Shown here one piece after another: positions 1 through 12,279 of a stretch of 64,000 nucleotides of DNA (its first letter is position 1; the number at the start of each line of letters is the position of its first letter). The DNA is from Mytilinidion resinicola (taxonomy: Eukaryota > Ascomycota > Dothideomycetes > Mytilinidiales > Mytilinidiaceae), in NCBI RefSeq assembly GCF_010093595.1, contig NW_022985459.1, forward strand, positions 547,630 through 611,629. Direction: 5' to 3'. Both the position numbers and the translations under genes were made by a program. The notes under the pieces are model-generated. The model did no database searches. It worked only from the letters and a program-made list of their open reading frames with translations, and was not told where the DNA came from.

Positions 1-180
1 TCTGCTGTCACCGTGAAGAAGCTCGTCCTCGACATCGAATCCACGTCGTTGTCGTTCTTGCGGCAGCAGCAATCTGGCAACAACCCTGCCGATCACCGTA
101 CCCACTCCCGACCCAACGCTCCTTCGTCATTGTGCGGCCGGCCGCAGTCCGACCAGCCCACCACCACCCAAACAACCACC

Positions 181-2311
181 ATGCTCGACACCTTCGAGAT
201 CCTGTCGACCTCGGGCGTCGTGCTCTGGTCGCGGACCTATGTCCCTGTCCACAGCTATGTCATCAACAGCCTCATCCGCGAGGTGCTCATCGAAGAGCGC
301 ACCAACAAAGTCGCGTACGGCGACGGCACCACGAAGCCCACGTACCGCAAGGATGGGTACATCATGAAGTGGAATTTGGCGAAGGATGTTGGCCTTATAT
401 TCGTGGTGAGTGAGAAATAGAGAAGCAATGCTTCAAGACTGTTGTTCATTGTTGTGAACATCTGCTAAATTTATGGCAGGCTGTATACCAATCACTGGTC
501 CACTTGACATGGATAGACAAACTCATAGACAATGTGTCGGCGCTGTTTACTGGGCTATATGGGGAGCAGCTCAAAGGGGAGATAGACACTGTCAAGTTTC
601 CATTCGACCCCTACTTCGACCGGGAAATGCAGAGAGTTGAAGCCTCGAACGACGCATCCATGAGCTCTGCCTTCGAAGTCACGTCAAATCCCGAGTTCAC
701 GCCTCCGTCGAGCTCAGGGACAGATCATGGAGCTGAGGAACCACCGCCAATGCCTGGATTGCGGAAAGGTATGGGTTGGCATCGTGAAGCGTGGTGATGA
801 ATGCTAATTATGAATACAGCCCCTCAGAAACCTATATACAACCCCGATACCTCGACCGATGCCACTCCCGTCCCTACACCCGATACCTCCCGTCCCTCTA
901 CTCCCGCCTCGCGTATCCTCACTGGAAAGACACGCCCAGGAGGCAAGCCTTCGCGGCGCGACCGCAAAGTGAAGGCTGCCGTGAACTCAGCACCCGCATC
1001 CTCCGGCGACGAGACATCCGCGCGAAAAGGCAAAGCGGGCGGAAAGCAAAAGAAGAACCGAGTGTGGAACGAGTTCGGCGCAGACGAAGAGGACAACACT
1101 ATAAATCTAGACTACTCGACCGTCTCAGCAAACGATCCAGCCGATTTCGAACTACCGGACGCCATAAACCCTGAATCATGGGGCCGGACAACGGGCAAAG
1201 GACAATTCGTACTGAAGGATCTAGACGAGGAGATGGACGAGATTATAGCGTCTGTGAATGCGAAGAAGGAGAACTCCACCGCAGCTGGTGGGATCGTGGG
1301 ATCGAGTCTTGGTGCGATTGGAGGACTATTTAGGAATGTCGTAGGCGGCAAGACGCTCACGAAAGAAGACCTGGAGAAGCCATTGAAGGGCATGGAAGAC
1401 CACCTTCTCAAGAAGAACGTCGCGCGGGAAGCAGCAGTGCGGCTTTGTGACAGTGTCGAGCGGGACTTGATCGGTCTCAAGACGAATAGCTTCACAAGTA
1501 CGTCCTCCCTCTTTCCCTTTCCCCCATCTCCATAACCCTCAAACTAACCTCAATCCCCTCTCTAGCAATCGAGTCCACCCTCCGCACCGCCATGGAGCGC
1601 GCCCTAACCAAAATCCTTACCCCAACCTCCTCCCTCGACCTCCTCCGCGAAATTACCACCGTCACCGCCACAAACCGCCCCTACGTCCTCAGCATCGTCG
1701 GCGTCAATGGGGTGGGCAAATCTACCAACCTCTCCAAAATCGCCTTCTTCCTCCTCCAAAACCACCACCGCGTGCTCATCGCCGCCGCTGATACATTCCG
1801 CTCCGGCGCCGTCGAACAACTCCGCGTACACGTCCGCAATCTCAAGGAGCTATCGAAGCGCGAGGGCGGCGAAGTCGACATCTTCGAGAAGGGCTACGGC
1901 AAAGACGCCGCCAACATCGCCGCAGACGCCGTAACCTTCGCTAAAGAGAACAAGTACGATGTCGTACTGATCGACACCGCCGGCCGGCGGCACAACGACG
2001 CGCGCCTCATGTCCTCCCTCGAGAAATTCGCGAAGCTAGCGAAGCCGGATAAGATACTCATGGTTGGCGAGGCGCTCGTGGGGTCGGATGCTGTCGCGCA
2101 AGCGCGGAATTTCAACAACTCGTTCGGCGCAGGCAGGGGCTTGGACGGGTTCGTGATTAGCAAGTGCGATACCGTGGGGGATATGGTGGGCACGCTGGTC
2201 AGTATGGTGCATGCGACTGGGATACCGGTTGTGTTTCTTGGGGTTGGGCAGCATTATGCGGATCTGAGGGGGTTGAATGTGGGGAGCGTGTGTCGGTTGT
2301 TGATGAGTTGA
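181..2311 (+). CDS. SRP101: Signal recognition particle receptor subunit alpha
   Basis: GTPase that receives SRP-ribosome complexes at the ER membrane, together with the beta subunit. Four exons fit: 181-405, 480-768, 820-1497 and 1566-2311, giving 645 residues, close to the usual 620-640. Residues 1-170 are the longin-like SRX domain that binds SRPR-beta; exon 2 carries its typical WIDKL stretch. A basic, low-complexity linker follows (about 200-270, rich in K, R, S and P). The NG GTPase domain fills the C-terminal half: P-loop GVNGVGKST near 443-451, then DTFRSGAVEQL, DTAGR, the G4-type SKCD, and the closing GVGQHYADL of the SRP54/FtsY/SRX family. The ATG at 181 starts the SRX fold directly. 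Intron 2 has a clear CTAAT branch point. The 180 bp before the start is pyrimidine-rich with no other gene visible. Identification is secure; individual splice sites are hand-made. Confidence 0.95.
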
Positions 2312-2439
2312 GGTGGATGCGAGGCGTACTAGGGGCTTTTCAATGCCATGAATAGGATGGCATGGTTAATGCAGTGCGAATCAAGATACCTTTTAGCCGA
2401 TGGGCGATGTGCTAGTTGAGGCTTTCCTCGCAGTGGCGT

Positions 2440-5400
2440 CAAGCGTGTGAGCGGAGAATACAATGTTTGTGCTGACGTAGTAGGGATCAGACTACCTTTT
2501 GGCCGGCCAGCTACCAGCTACCTAGGCTACCTCATACAGCGCTATCAATCGTGGAAAAGCAGAGAACACGATGTAATGGTCAACACTTTGGAAGTCAGAC
2601 TACCTATGAACGGACCGACGACCTGCTAGCTGAGCTACTCCTTACGGTGCTATTCAGCGTGCACAAGCAGAGAACACTATGCAAACGCCACCGCGATAGG
2701 AACCAGATTACCTTTTGGTTGACTAGCTATATGCTAGCTGAGGTACTCCACGCGGCAGTATCTGCGAGCAAGATGGTACCTCTATAGGCTCGAGGACGTC
2801 CAAACAGATATGAAGGATAGCCCAGTGGAAATCAGATTACCTCTTGGTTGACCGACGACCTGCTAGGCGGGCTACTCCTTACGATGCTATCAAGCGTACC
2901 AAAGCGGAGAACACGATGTAAAGGCCAACGCGATGGGAACCAAGTTACCTCTCGACTAAACGACTACATGCCAGCTAAGCTACTCCTAACAGTGGCACCG
3001 AACGAGCAAGATGGAAGCCTTGGCAGTGGTATATCTAATGCTCTGAAAAGCAGGACGGGTATCAACACTAAGGGAAATGGAATAGACACGTGCGTTAACT
3101 ACTGCTTGGAGTACCTCTAGGAGCTTTTTCACAATCCGAACACGATGTCAAGGTCAGCACCGCGGGATTTAGACTACATTTTAGCTAGACGACTACCTGA
3201 TAGCTGAGCTACTTCTGGCGGTGGTTTCGAGCGAGCAAGAAAAAAGCCCGAATCGTCGTATACGCGTACACTATCTTGCAACACGTCTAGATACACGCGT
3301 CTGTCCCTTCTTGAGGTGTTTCCATAGGCTTTTCAGAACCGGGGATACGATGTCAATCTGGCATAGCGGGAGTTAGACTGTTAATTGACCGACTATCTGT
3401 GTGCTAATCAGGGTGCTACTTACGGTGCTGTCGAATGAGCAAGAGCGGAGCCCGAATCGTGGTATACGCGTACAGTGTCTTGTCTCAAGTCTAGGCACGT
3501 CCATTTGCTATTGCTTGGGGCACCTCCGCGGAGTTTTCAGCAACTCGAACACCATGTTAAAGTCAATACAGCGGGAACCAAGCTACCTTTTGACCGATGA
3601 GCCGCTTGCTATCTAGGCTACTCCTTACGTTGTTATCGAGCGTGCAAGGAAGCAGCCTAAGCCCATCTATTCATCACTACCCGGTTTTTAAGACTCCGGC
3701 CACGATGTCAAAATCAATATAGTGGAGATCAAGTTAGATTTCGACCGATGAGCCACTTGCTAGCGGGGCTACTCGTAACGGTGCTGTCAAGCGATCAAAA
3801 ATGGACCCAAGGTAAGGGTATATCGATGCTTCAGGCATTTTCGAACCACGGAAACAATGTTAAAGTTGGTACAGCGGAATCCACGCTCCCTTTTGACTAG
3901 CTAGCTACCTTCTAGCTGGGGTACTCCGTAGAGTGGTGTTGAGCGAGCAAAAGGGAAGCCCCAGCAGTGCTATACTAACCTCACGGACTTCGTAGACCCC
4001 GGACACGATGTCAAAGTCAATACAAAGGAAACTACACTATCTGTTAATCGGCCGACTACCTACTAGCCAGGTCCCTCCTCACAGTGGTAACAAGCAATCA
4101 AAACCAAAGCGCCAGCAGTATCACATCCGTGTGCTAGTCGTTGTCCGCCTTTTTAACCTCCAGACACAATATCAAGACCAGCATAGCGAAATTAAGTCTA
4201 CCTTTTCCCCAACCAACTACCTGCTACCTAAGGCCCTCCACACAGTGCTGTCGAGCGAGCAAGAGGGAAGTCCTAGCCGTGTAATGTCAAACTCATGAGC
4301 TTTTCAATCCTAGGACTCGATGTCAAGGTCAATACACCGGAATTCAGACTACCTTTTAGCTGAACAACCACCTACTACCTAGGGCACCCCTCAAAGTGTT
4401 ATTAATCGAGTAAAAGAGAAGCCTTAGCAGTATAACGTCGAACTCATAGGGTTTTCAAACGCCTGGACACGATATTAAGGTCAACATAGCGGCAATTAGA
4501 CTACCTTCTTATTGAAAGACTACCTGCCACGTAAGGCAACCCCTACAGTGCTGTGGAACGAGAAAAAACGTAGCACCAGCAGCAGTACAATTCGCAGTAT
4601 TGCGTCTTTTACATTTCTACGCAGGATTTTGAATTCGCCCGGGAGACCTCCTAGAGTACCACCCTATTAGCAATGACCTAGACAGGACTACTCGATTCGT
4701 ACTACTCCGCGGCGTTCAACGCACGCTTTAAATTGAACTATAGTAATAAATGGGCTGCGGCACTACTAATAGTCTTAAGGGTCTCCAGCACTAATTCACG
4801 TGCTAAAGAGCAGGATGTAAAGTTTCTTGCGGCGCATATTACGCTAGCCTTTGATGGACTAACTATCTACTACCCAGGGTCCTCCTTACAGCGTTATCGA
4901 GCGCATAAAGAGGAAGTCCTAGCAGTGCAACTTCGAACCCAGGGGCTTTACAAAGCCCCTGGTTACGAGGTTAAGATCAACACAGCGTAAGCCAGCCTAC
5001 CTTTTGGCCAACTAGCTACCTCCTACCCAGGGCCCTCCCTCACGGTGTTATCGAGCGAGCAAGCAAGAAGCCAAAGCAGTGATATATCCATTCACCCAAA
5101 CTCAGTCCTCAAAACTGTAAAACGCTGTAATGTCAAGCTCAACACCACCGAAACCGGCCTACCCGTTAGCTAACTAGCTACCTGCTTACCAGGGTCCTCG
5201 TCATAGCGATATCAAGTGCGCAAGAGAGAAGCGCCGGCAATGTTATATCCATTCGCCGAGATCTAGCCCTTAAAACAGTTCTATTACTTCGACGTCAAGG
5301 CCAACACAGCCGAGACTACACTACATTTTGGCTACACGACCACCTTGTACCCAGGGTTCTCCCCACGGTGACATCGCGCGCTCAAACACATCGGTCCAGC

Positions 5401-5900
5401 AGTGAGAGATATCCATTCACCCAAACCTAGCCCATAAAACAGTCTATTACTTCCATGTCAAGCTTAACACCACGAAAACCACACCGCCTTTTTGACCGAA
5501 CAACCACCTACCGCCCAGGGTTCCTCCTCACAGCGGTATTAGACGCGCAAGAGAGAATACTAAGCAGTATTATATCCAATCTGCCCTCAAAACTGTACAG
5601 TCACATCAATGTCAAGCTCAACACCACAGAAACCACGCTACCTTTTGGCCGAACAACCACCTGCTACCCAGGGCACCTCTTACAGCGCCATCAGGGGCGC
5701 AAGAAGGGAATCTATAGTAGTGTAATATTGATTCACCTAGATGTAGCTCTCGAAACAGAATCATCGCTCCAACGCTAAGCTCAACACCACGAAAATTAGC
5801 CTACCTATTAACCGACCAGCCACCTCCTACCCAGGCTCCTCCTCACAGCAGCATCGCGCCATCAAACACACATCCCCAGCAGCGCTATCCCCATATACCC
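2440..5900. repeat. Highly diverged tandem repeat array, about 21 units
   Basis: A 3.4 kb stretch between two convergent genes is built from imperfect head-to-tail copies of one unit. Each copy holds, in order, a block like GATGTCAAGGTCAACAC, then AGCGGAAATCAGACTACC, TTTTGG, ACCACCTGCTACC, AGGGTCCTCC, TCACAGTGCTATC and GAGCGAGCAAGAGGGAAGCC. The CTACC core can be followed near 2491, 2600, 2706, 2835, 2944, 3173, 3375, 3582, 3733, 3885, 4034, 4196, 4348, 4501, 4843, 4996, 5158, 5320, 5484, 5638 and 5800. One unit appears lost or unrecognisable between 4501 and 4843. Copies are heavily diverged, with transitions, transversions and small indels, and all frames are broken, so the array is not coding. 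No transposon ends or transposase fragments were seen. Coordinates were counted by eye. Confidence 0.85.
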
Positions 5901-6359
5901 GACCCCACGAACGAGGTCCTCACATCGCGCAGTCACAACTTCAAGTACTTACCCCAAGTCATCATCACACCGCGCAGTCACAGTCACAACAAAGCGTACT
6001 TATAACGAGGTCCGAGACCCTCACTGATTCACTATCTCTCCTCCCCACCAGCCCCCCACCCCCCCGTCTCTTATTCGCAATAAACGTACATAAATCGCCT
6101 TTCCCGGCACCCACCCAGGCCGCTCCCAACCCTGCAGAAGGCAGGCGCGGGGTACCGGTTCCCCGAGCCCGCCTTCCGCAGGGTTTCCCAAGAACGCCGG
6201 TTAATGTGGCTGTATTAGACGCAGAGGCCCCTCCCAGCACGCAAGAGAAGAAAGAAAAACAAGGAAGAAAAAGGAAAATTTGTGACTGATGTTTGATCAA
6301 TGTACACGGTAAGGGGTAATGGTAGGGCCTGGTGGTAGTGTAGTATGGAGGATGTTAAG
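5901..6359. other. Intergenic 3' flank of the cyclin gene
   Basis: Unique sequence between the tandem array and the cyclin stop codon. It holds C-rich runs near 6045-6065 and an A/G-rich run near 6245-6275. The right part is probably the 3' UTR of the minus-strand cyclin gene. No gene seen. Confidence 0.5.
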
Positions 6360-8494
6360 CTACAACACGTCCTTCCACATGCCCGGTCCGCCCGGCCCAC
6401 GCTGGAAGATGGGCATAGCCTCGGTCGCACAGGCACGCTTGTGGCCAAAGTTCTTCTCGATGGGGACGCGACGTTCTGGCGACATGGACATGGGAGACTG
6501 CGATCCCAGGGGTGGCGTCCTGTTGCCAGTTGGGTCGGGGAGAAGGAATGAGGTGGCGGCGGAGCGATCGGGCAAGACCATGTTGGAACCCCGAATGTCG
6601 GACACCGAGTGAGAGGTGTTGAGCAGGTGGCGGACGTTCTTCTGTAGATCTACAGATGATCGGCCACGCTTTCGGCCGTTCGACTTCTTCTCGAGCGTGT
6701 GACGCATGGTCATCGGGCTGTCGAACTGTTTGATATCGACATCGTCGATGTGGAAGCGGTCTAGATTGGGCGAGGACATTGGCTCCATAGGGAACTCGGT
6801 AACCTCCACAGTCTTCTGCATGGCCGGGTACGGTAGTCTCGCGGATCGGCAAGTCGCCAGTCGAGCCAATTTGGCCTGAACCGGCGCCCAGCCTGTGGAC
6901 GAGACGGACGAGATCGAAGATGCACGAGAAGAGCGGGAGGTGTCCATGATCATAGACTCGGGGGACGATGACGAGGAAGTAGTTGACGGAGCAAGCGATG
7001 GTCGTCGGCCACTGAATTGGTACGCCTCTAAACCACTCCTCACAGACCATTGGTCCATGCAGGTGCGAGCCAAAGATGCACTCTGGGCCTGAGCCATTGC
7101 TGCACACATGGATGGACGCCTCGATCCGAAAGCCATAGCACTCGCAGCAGGAGTGGAAGAGGCAATCGATTGGGGAGTCAAGTTCGGAGTTGGCAAGGGG
7201 CCCATGCGAGGCAGAGTTGGCGTAGGAGGGAGCATGTCTGGCTTGGGCTCCAAGAATCGCGGAAGCTTGTAGTGCGACGGAGTTGGCGTAGCCTCCTGGG
7301 ATGAGCAGCCCTCCGTCCAGGCGGGAGAGCGCAGAGTAGGACGGATGTGGAACTCTTGGGGCTTGGCCTTAGCGACTTGTACCTTAGATGGAAGCTCAAT
7401 CACGTCAAGTTCTGGGGTCAGGCTGGGAATGATGGCGCGCCAATAGGTCATGTTCGGGCTCACGGAGATAGCACCAGCGCCAGGAGGAGGCGGGGGGTGT
7501 TGGGTAGGGGTATTGTCGAGGACGACCTTCTGCCAGCGCTCCCAGGTGGGGTCGGTGATGTGAAGCTTCCAGTTGACGGCGGTGAGGAATGCCATCTCGT
7601 TGGTGTTGATCTCGCAGACCTTCAAGCCGGAAATCTTGGCCCAAGCACGAGCAGAGTAGTTGCGGTCTTGCAGATACTTGGACGCGAGGATCAGAGCGGC
7701 CAGAAACATGCGTCGACCACATTGGAGAGCACGGCATGACTGAGTGTCTTCCGGCTGCTGCATGGTAAAGTCGTGCTTCGGGACATGAGACTTGATGAGG
7801 ATCAGATAGTAGAGCGCGACCTGGAGAGTCGAATAGCTAGTTCTTGATCGGCGAAGAGTCTCCTGGATGAAGGTCCGGAGAGGCAAGACACCACGGCCAC
7901 TAGCTGCCTCGCAGCGGGTGGAGGGAACTGAGAGGGGCCAAATGCATTCGACCATCTGAGTTGCAGAATCTTGAAAGGAAAAAACGTCTTAGCAAATGAA
8001 ACGAATCAACAGATACACGAACAGGAATACTGCTTACCGACTAGACCGTCCACGAAGTTGACCCTACGTTCACATTGTCGAACCAGGGCTGGAGGGGGAC
8101 GGACTGAAGCTGTTGACGAACGGCGAGGATGCTGGCGTTGCTCCGCAGGGACGGGCAAGTCCGACCTCAGAGGAGGAAGGACACGCTCGGCAGCAGAGTC
8201 ATGGCATGCCTTCGGCTGGTACTGCGGGAATGTGCTGACACGGCTGATTGGTGCAAAGCTGTTTATACCATTGACGTCGTTACTTGGCGCAGCGACGGGC
8301 CGCGATGAGCTCCAGACTTCGTCCGAGTCCCAGCCAATCTGCGAGCTGGAGACTGACGAAGTCGTTGTCTGCGAAGAGTTTGCATCGACGGAGAAGACTG
8401 AGGACATGGAAGAGGACGCCGATGAAGAGAGAGATGAGGCGTATGGGTGGCTCCGAGGAGGCGAAGTGCCAAGACTTGATTGGTCGAGGCTCAT
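6360..8494 (-). CDS. Pho85-type (Pcl/Pas1-like) cyclin
   Basis: Regulatory cyclin expected to bind a Pho85-family cyclin-dependent kinase in cell-cycle or nutrient control. Two exons fit, 8494-8038 and 7969-6360, giving 688 residues. The junction reads LVDSATQMVECIWPL, which matches the start of the Pcl cyclin fold. The cyclin box covers roughly residues 140-300, with FIQETLRRSRTSYSTLQVAL, RMFLAALILASKYLQDRNYS, AWAKISGL, INTNEMAFL and a WERWQKVV helix. The N-terminus is Ser-rich. The C-terminal half is long, disordered and rich in S, P and T, with many SP/TP pairs and a basic KKSNGRKRGRSS patch that could be a nuclear signal. ATG 8494 is the first in-frame ATG; a more distal 5' exon cannot be excluded. 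A 3.8 kb gene-free stretch lies upstream. The family is confident; which Pcl subgroup is not. Confidence 0.88.
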
Positions 8495-11400
8495 GTTGAT
8501 GAAAGCTGAAAGAGTAGGCAAAGAAAACCCGTGATATGAAACGAGACAAAAGGACTGAGGGGAGATAGAGCTTTTGTTTGGATTACCCTATCGTGTCAAC
8601 CTGGTAGGGCTGGGTACGAGTCGTAAGGTAAGAAACGTGATCGAGTGGTCGTGGGGTGACCAGAGATTAACCGATAGACGAACCGTTCGGGATGACGCCC
8701 TATGAGCCACTCGTGGGCTGATTTCGACAGCTGATGCTTTCGCGGTTTTTCCTTCTGCTGTCTTCCTTAGGAAACTCGTTCCAGCGGCCAAATGTGCTAA
8801 TAGCCTTTCGAACGGAGACCGGACAGCAGTGCCGTGCGGAGTCGAGCGATGGGCGAAAAGACCAGAGGATGCCAGGAACTCAGGATGAGAGCTGATGATG
8901 CGCGAGTGGTGTAGTAGGGGAGGTGGTGGCAGCAGGCGCACGATCGGAGGTTGCTGAACAATGGCTGCTCAGTTCGGTCCGTCCGCTTGCCGACAGTGAC
9001 TCCAGTCACTTGTCTGCCTCAGAATCACAAAAACAAGACCTGTGTGTAGAAGACCGGGCCGCAATCGCTTCGAGAAAGCCCCTAGGACGACAGAGTCGCC
9101 GTAAAAGCCGGAGTTCGAAGGGTGCGGGAGTCTAGTAGCGGGCGCCTCCAATGGTGGTGAAGGCCTTGTTTCCGGTTGAGAGCGTGATATCTGAGCGACG
9201 AGAGACTGGAGTAGTGGGAGACGTGGGGTGCATGGTGTGGAGCTGGCTGGTCGAGGGAGAAGTGTTCAGTTGATGACGGAGGTCACCAGAAAGAGCAGCT
9301 TCACGGTCGGGTGGCGAGTCACACGGCGGGGCGGAACAGGCAGCGGAGTATTATTGCGGCGGGGCCACGTGGAGGACGAAAAGGGGTGAAGAATCGACGT
9401 GTCGAGGTGAAGGTTGGGGTTGACGTTGCGGCTCGGCGGTGATGGCGGACTGGTGCGGCGGTCGCGATCGAGTAAACGAGGCAAGCGCTGCAACTGCACG
9501 GCAAGGCTGTCGAGAGGAGTCGGAGGGGGTTCGTAGCAAAATGCACGGGGCCAGCGCAGGAATTAAAGGGCCAGCGCAGTGAATGACTGTGTGCGGATGA
9601 GTCTTGGGGTAGGCGGCAGCACGGTCGAGGCGGCAAAGGCCCGAGACAAAGCTGCTGGCTGAAGAAGAAAAGGACAAAGGTCGTGAATGACGGAACAGAA
9701 GACTGAGTTGAGAGGAGAGCGGGTGACGGTGACGATGGAGCTGTTCGTGCTGCAGCTACTGCGTCCCCGAGGGCTCGATGTTGGGGATTGAGGGGGTCAT
9801 TTTGGCGATGGGTTCGGGCTTGGGAGGGGGCGAGAGGCGGTTTTGATGATAGACAGCCCAGCGCGGATGAGTCGACGGGCTCAGCGCCTGGTGGTGGTCC
9901 GCCCACACCCTCCTTGCCCCCGAGAATTTGGCCACTCACTGCCATTCTAATGGAGAACGCCCTATTGGGCCTCCCACGCGCTTCTCATTTGCTATGAATA
10001 ATTGCTACCAGAAGACCGCTGCTGGCTGTTATTTGCGCGCAGTTTGGAGCACGGTTTGCGGCGCTCGCGATATCCTGGCTGGCGACACTGCCATCAAACA
10101 CTGCACCCGTGCGTTTGGGGGCAGCCTGGCGCTCTCGAGGCCCATCGTCGCAGCAACACCGCCGCCTGCTTGACGAGGCTGAGTGACAGGTTGATCGCAC
10201 GCAAGGTGGCTGTTCACTGACGGCCAGGCACCGCGCCGAGCGCTGCGCAGAGGACAGTTCGTCGTTGTGCCCGCCGCCGTGCTCCAGGTCCCCAGGGCCG
10301 TGAGGTTTGCAGTTGCGTCAGTCAGAGGGAACAGCTTGATGATTGCTGCGATGGCTTGCTGGGTATCAGCTCCACTCTGCTTGCGTGCCTCTGCGCAGCG
10401 TCCACCGCCCGCCGTGGTGCAGCCTATCGCGCCCCAGCTGGCGTCCTCTTCCCCTCATCAGATGCGTGCGCACGCTTCATTCGCTCCTCGCGCCGCTCCC
10501 CGGGCTGGTGTGGATGCATTCACGAACAATAAAGGCCGCTTGAGCCCAGAGCGTGCCTATTGCCCGCCTTGGCATATCAAACTTGCCACCTCTGGCACTA
10601 TTAGCTGCCATTTGACTCACCCAGCTGCCCGCGATCGCTAGGGACGCGACACACCTCCTTGAGTGCTCCGTGGAGTGTGCGACGGTGCGACGCGGAGGGT
10701 GCTGCATGCTGCAAAAGAGCGCAGTGGTTCTCGCACTTCTGCCGCTGCAACAGGCCTGCGGACCCTCACGATCTGCTGTTCTGCAGAGACCTCGAAAAAG
10801 CACAACACGGCAGTTTAAACAAGAGCCGAATGCAGTGGCAGTCTGAAGACGCCACTCCAAAAGCTCGATGGTCATCAAGCGGACGCTGCCGGGCCGGTCT
10901 TTGAACAAGTGGGCCATGACACGCAGCAGCAAACCTTGGAAGTGGCACAGCAGTCTGGAGACAACTAGCCCCCATCCGACATTTGCCGGTGCCCGCGAGA
11001 CAACGGCAGGACGGCCATGCAGTCTCAAGCCAGAGCCAGACCGCAGTCCTGCAGTCCACTGCAGAGTTTTTCCGCAGACTCATCCCATCGGCGCCGACCC
11101 CCCCGAGAATTCTCCCCTATGCCCAGCCCAGCGTTCTGTTCTCATCCTCCAGCTCGATCACGAGCTCGGCCGACCTCCATGGGCAGTAATCTCACAAAGG
11201 GTGAAAGGGTCGACTCCGGCACTGGGGGCGCGCTGAGTCAACTCTCCCACTGGCACGGGGATAGTGCTACCCTATCACTAATTTGGGTCTAGGCACCTGC
11301 GACGCTTCTGCCTGCTTGGGGTCTCATGCGCCACATGGTTTGTTGACAGTCAACCACAAAGGAATTTCGTGAAGCATGACCAGTGGACCACAGGCGCCGT

Positions 11401-12279
11401 CGGCCTCGCGACGGTGCTGACGGCGGCGTGACTGGCAGAGATTTGTCGAGCGCGAGGCTGGAGCCTGTGTGGGACGGGGATACAAGCGCTGGGCGTGAAA
11501 CTTCAGAGTCACAGTCATCGTCGCGGCGGCAAGGACACGTCGAGGCCGAGATCGGGGTTGCTTTCATCATCGCAAAAGCAAGTGGCGATGGGGAGGAAGC
11601 CTAGCTCGCAAGCTGGCACTTGGTTATTGCCGCACTCGCTCAGGATGGTGTGCTGCGACACCGCCTCAGGCATGAGGGCGAATTCCGAGGAACGAACTCG
11701 TAAATCGCGATCGTCAGGACGTCAGCCTCGCGACTTCGCAGCTTCTTACGTGCGGAGGATCAACGTAGGAGGCTGACCTGGAATCAAGGGGCCGTTTCGA
11801 GAAGCAGGAGAGAAGAATAGCACACGCAGCAGCCTGGGGAAAAGGGATTCCTGAAGGCTGACCAGACCTCCGCGCTAGGCTCGTATCAGGCAATCCACAC
11901 CTCAGCTACATCAGCACTATCAACACCACGAAGGATCATGAAAATAGCCTTGAATTGTCGGTGTGCAGCTGAAATTAGAAAGAGCTAGAGTTATACCTAC
12001 TCTAGGTAACCAGACCAGTTGTATGAGTAGTACCAAGGCCGATTCCCTTTCCATTCATGCCTCAGCTCCATGAAAGATCAGAGAACACGCCTCCACATGT
12101 CACGCAGAGCTGAAGTTTCACCTACTCTAGGAAATAGCCGAGTCGTAAAAATTCGCTTTACTCCGGGTTGATTAGTTGTAGACAGTCAGACGGAGCAATA
12201 GTCGAGAAAGCTCTTTACCAACAATCGAAAAATATGCATCTACAATCTAAGTAGCCCACAAGTCGTAAGAATTCAAGAC
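8495..12279. other. Long intergenic region upstream of the cyclin gene
   Basis: No credible gene in 3.8 kb. Open frames here (for example minus strand 9319-9945) are rich in S, P, R, C and H, have no recognisable domain, and overlap equally open frames on the other strand, as GC-rich non-coding DNA gives. The region probably holds the cyclin promoter and a long 5' leader. Near 11890-12290 a short element recurs: CCTACTCTAGG occurs near 11994 and 12121, and an AGTCGTAA-AATTC block occurs near 12140 and 12260, suggesting decayed duplicates of about 125 bp. Confidence 0.5.

Noticed and set aside
2440..5900. Short ORFs within the tandem array as possible repeat proteins
   Set aside because: Frames shift from unit to unit, stops are frequent, and no translated unit is conserved between copies.
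2440..5900. CRISPR-like array
   Set aside because: Units are 106-229 bp, diverged throughout, with no identical short repeat and no unique spacers. The genome is eukaryotic.
9319..9945. Open minus-strand frame of 208 codons upstream of the cyclin gene
   Set aside because: Composition is S/P/R/C/H-rich without any domain, overlapping frames on both strands are equally open, and there are no splice-like boundaries. It looks like chance in GC-rich DNA.
10477..11028. Open minus-strand frame of 183 codons in the same gene-free region
   Set aside because: No recognisable motif, and it competes with open plus-strand frames. Treated as non-coding.
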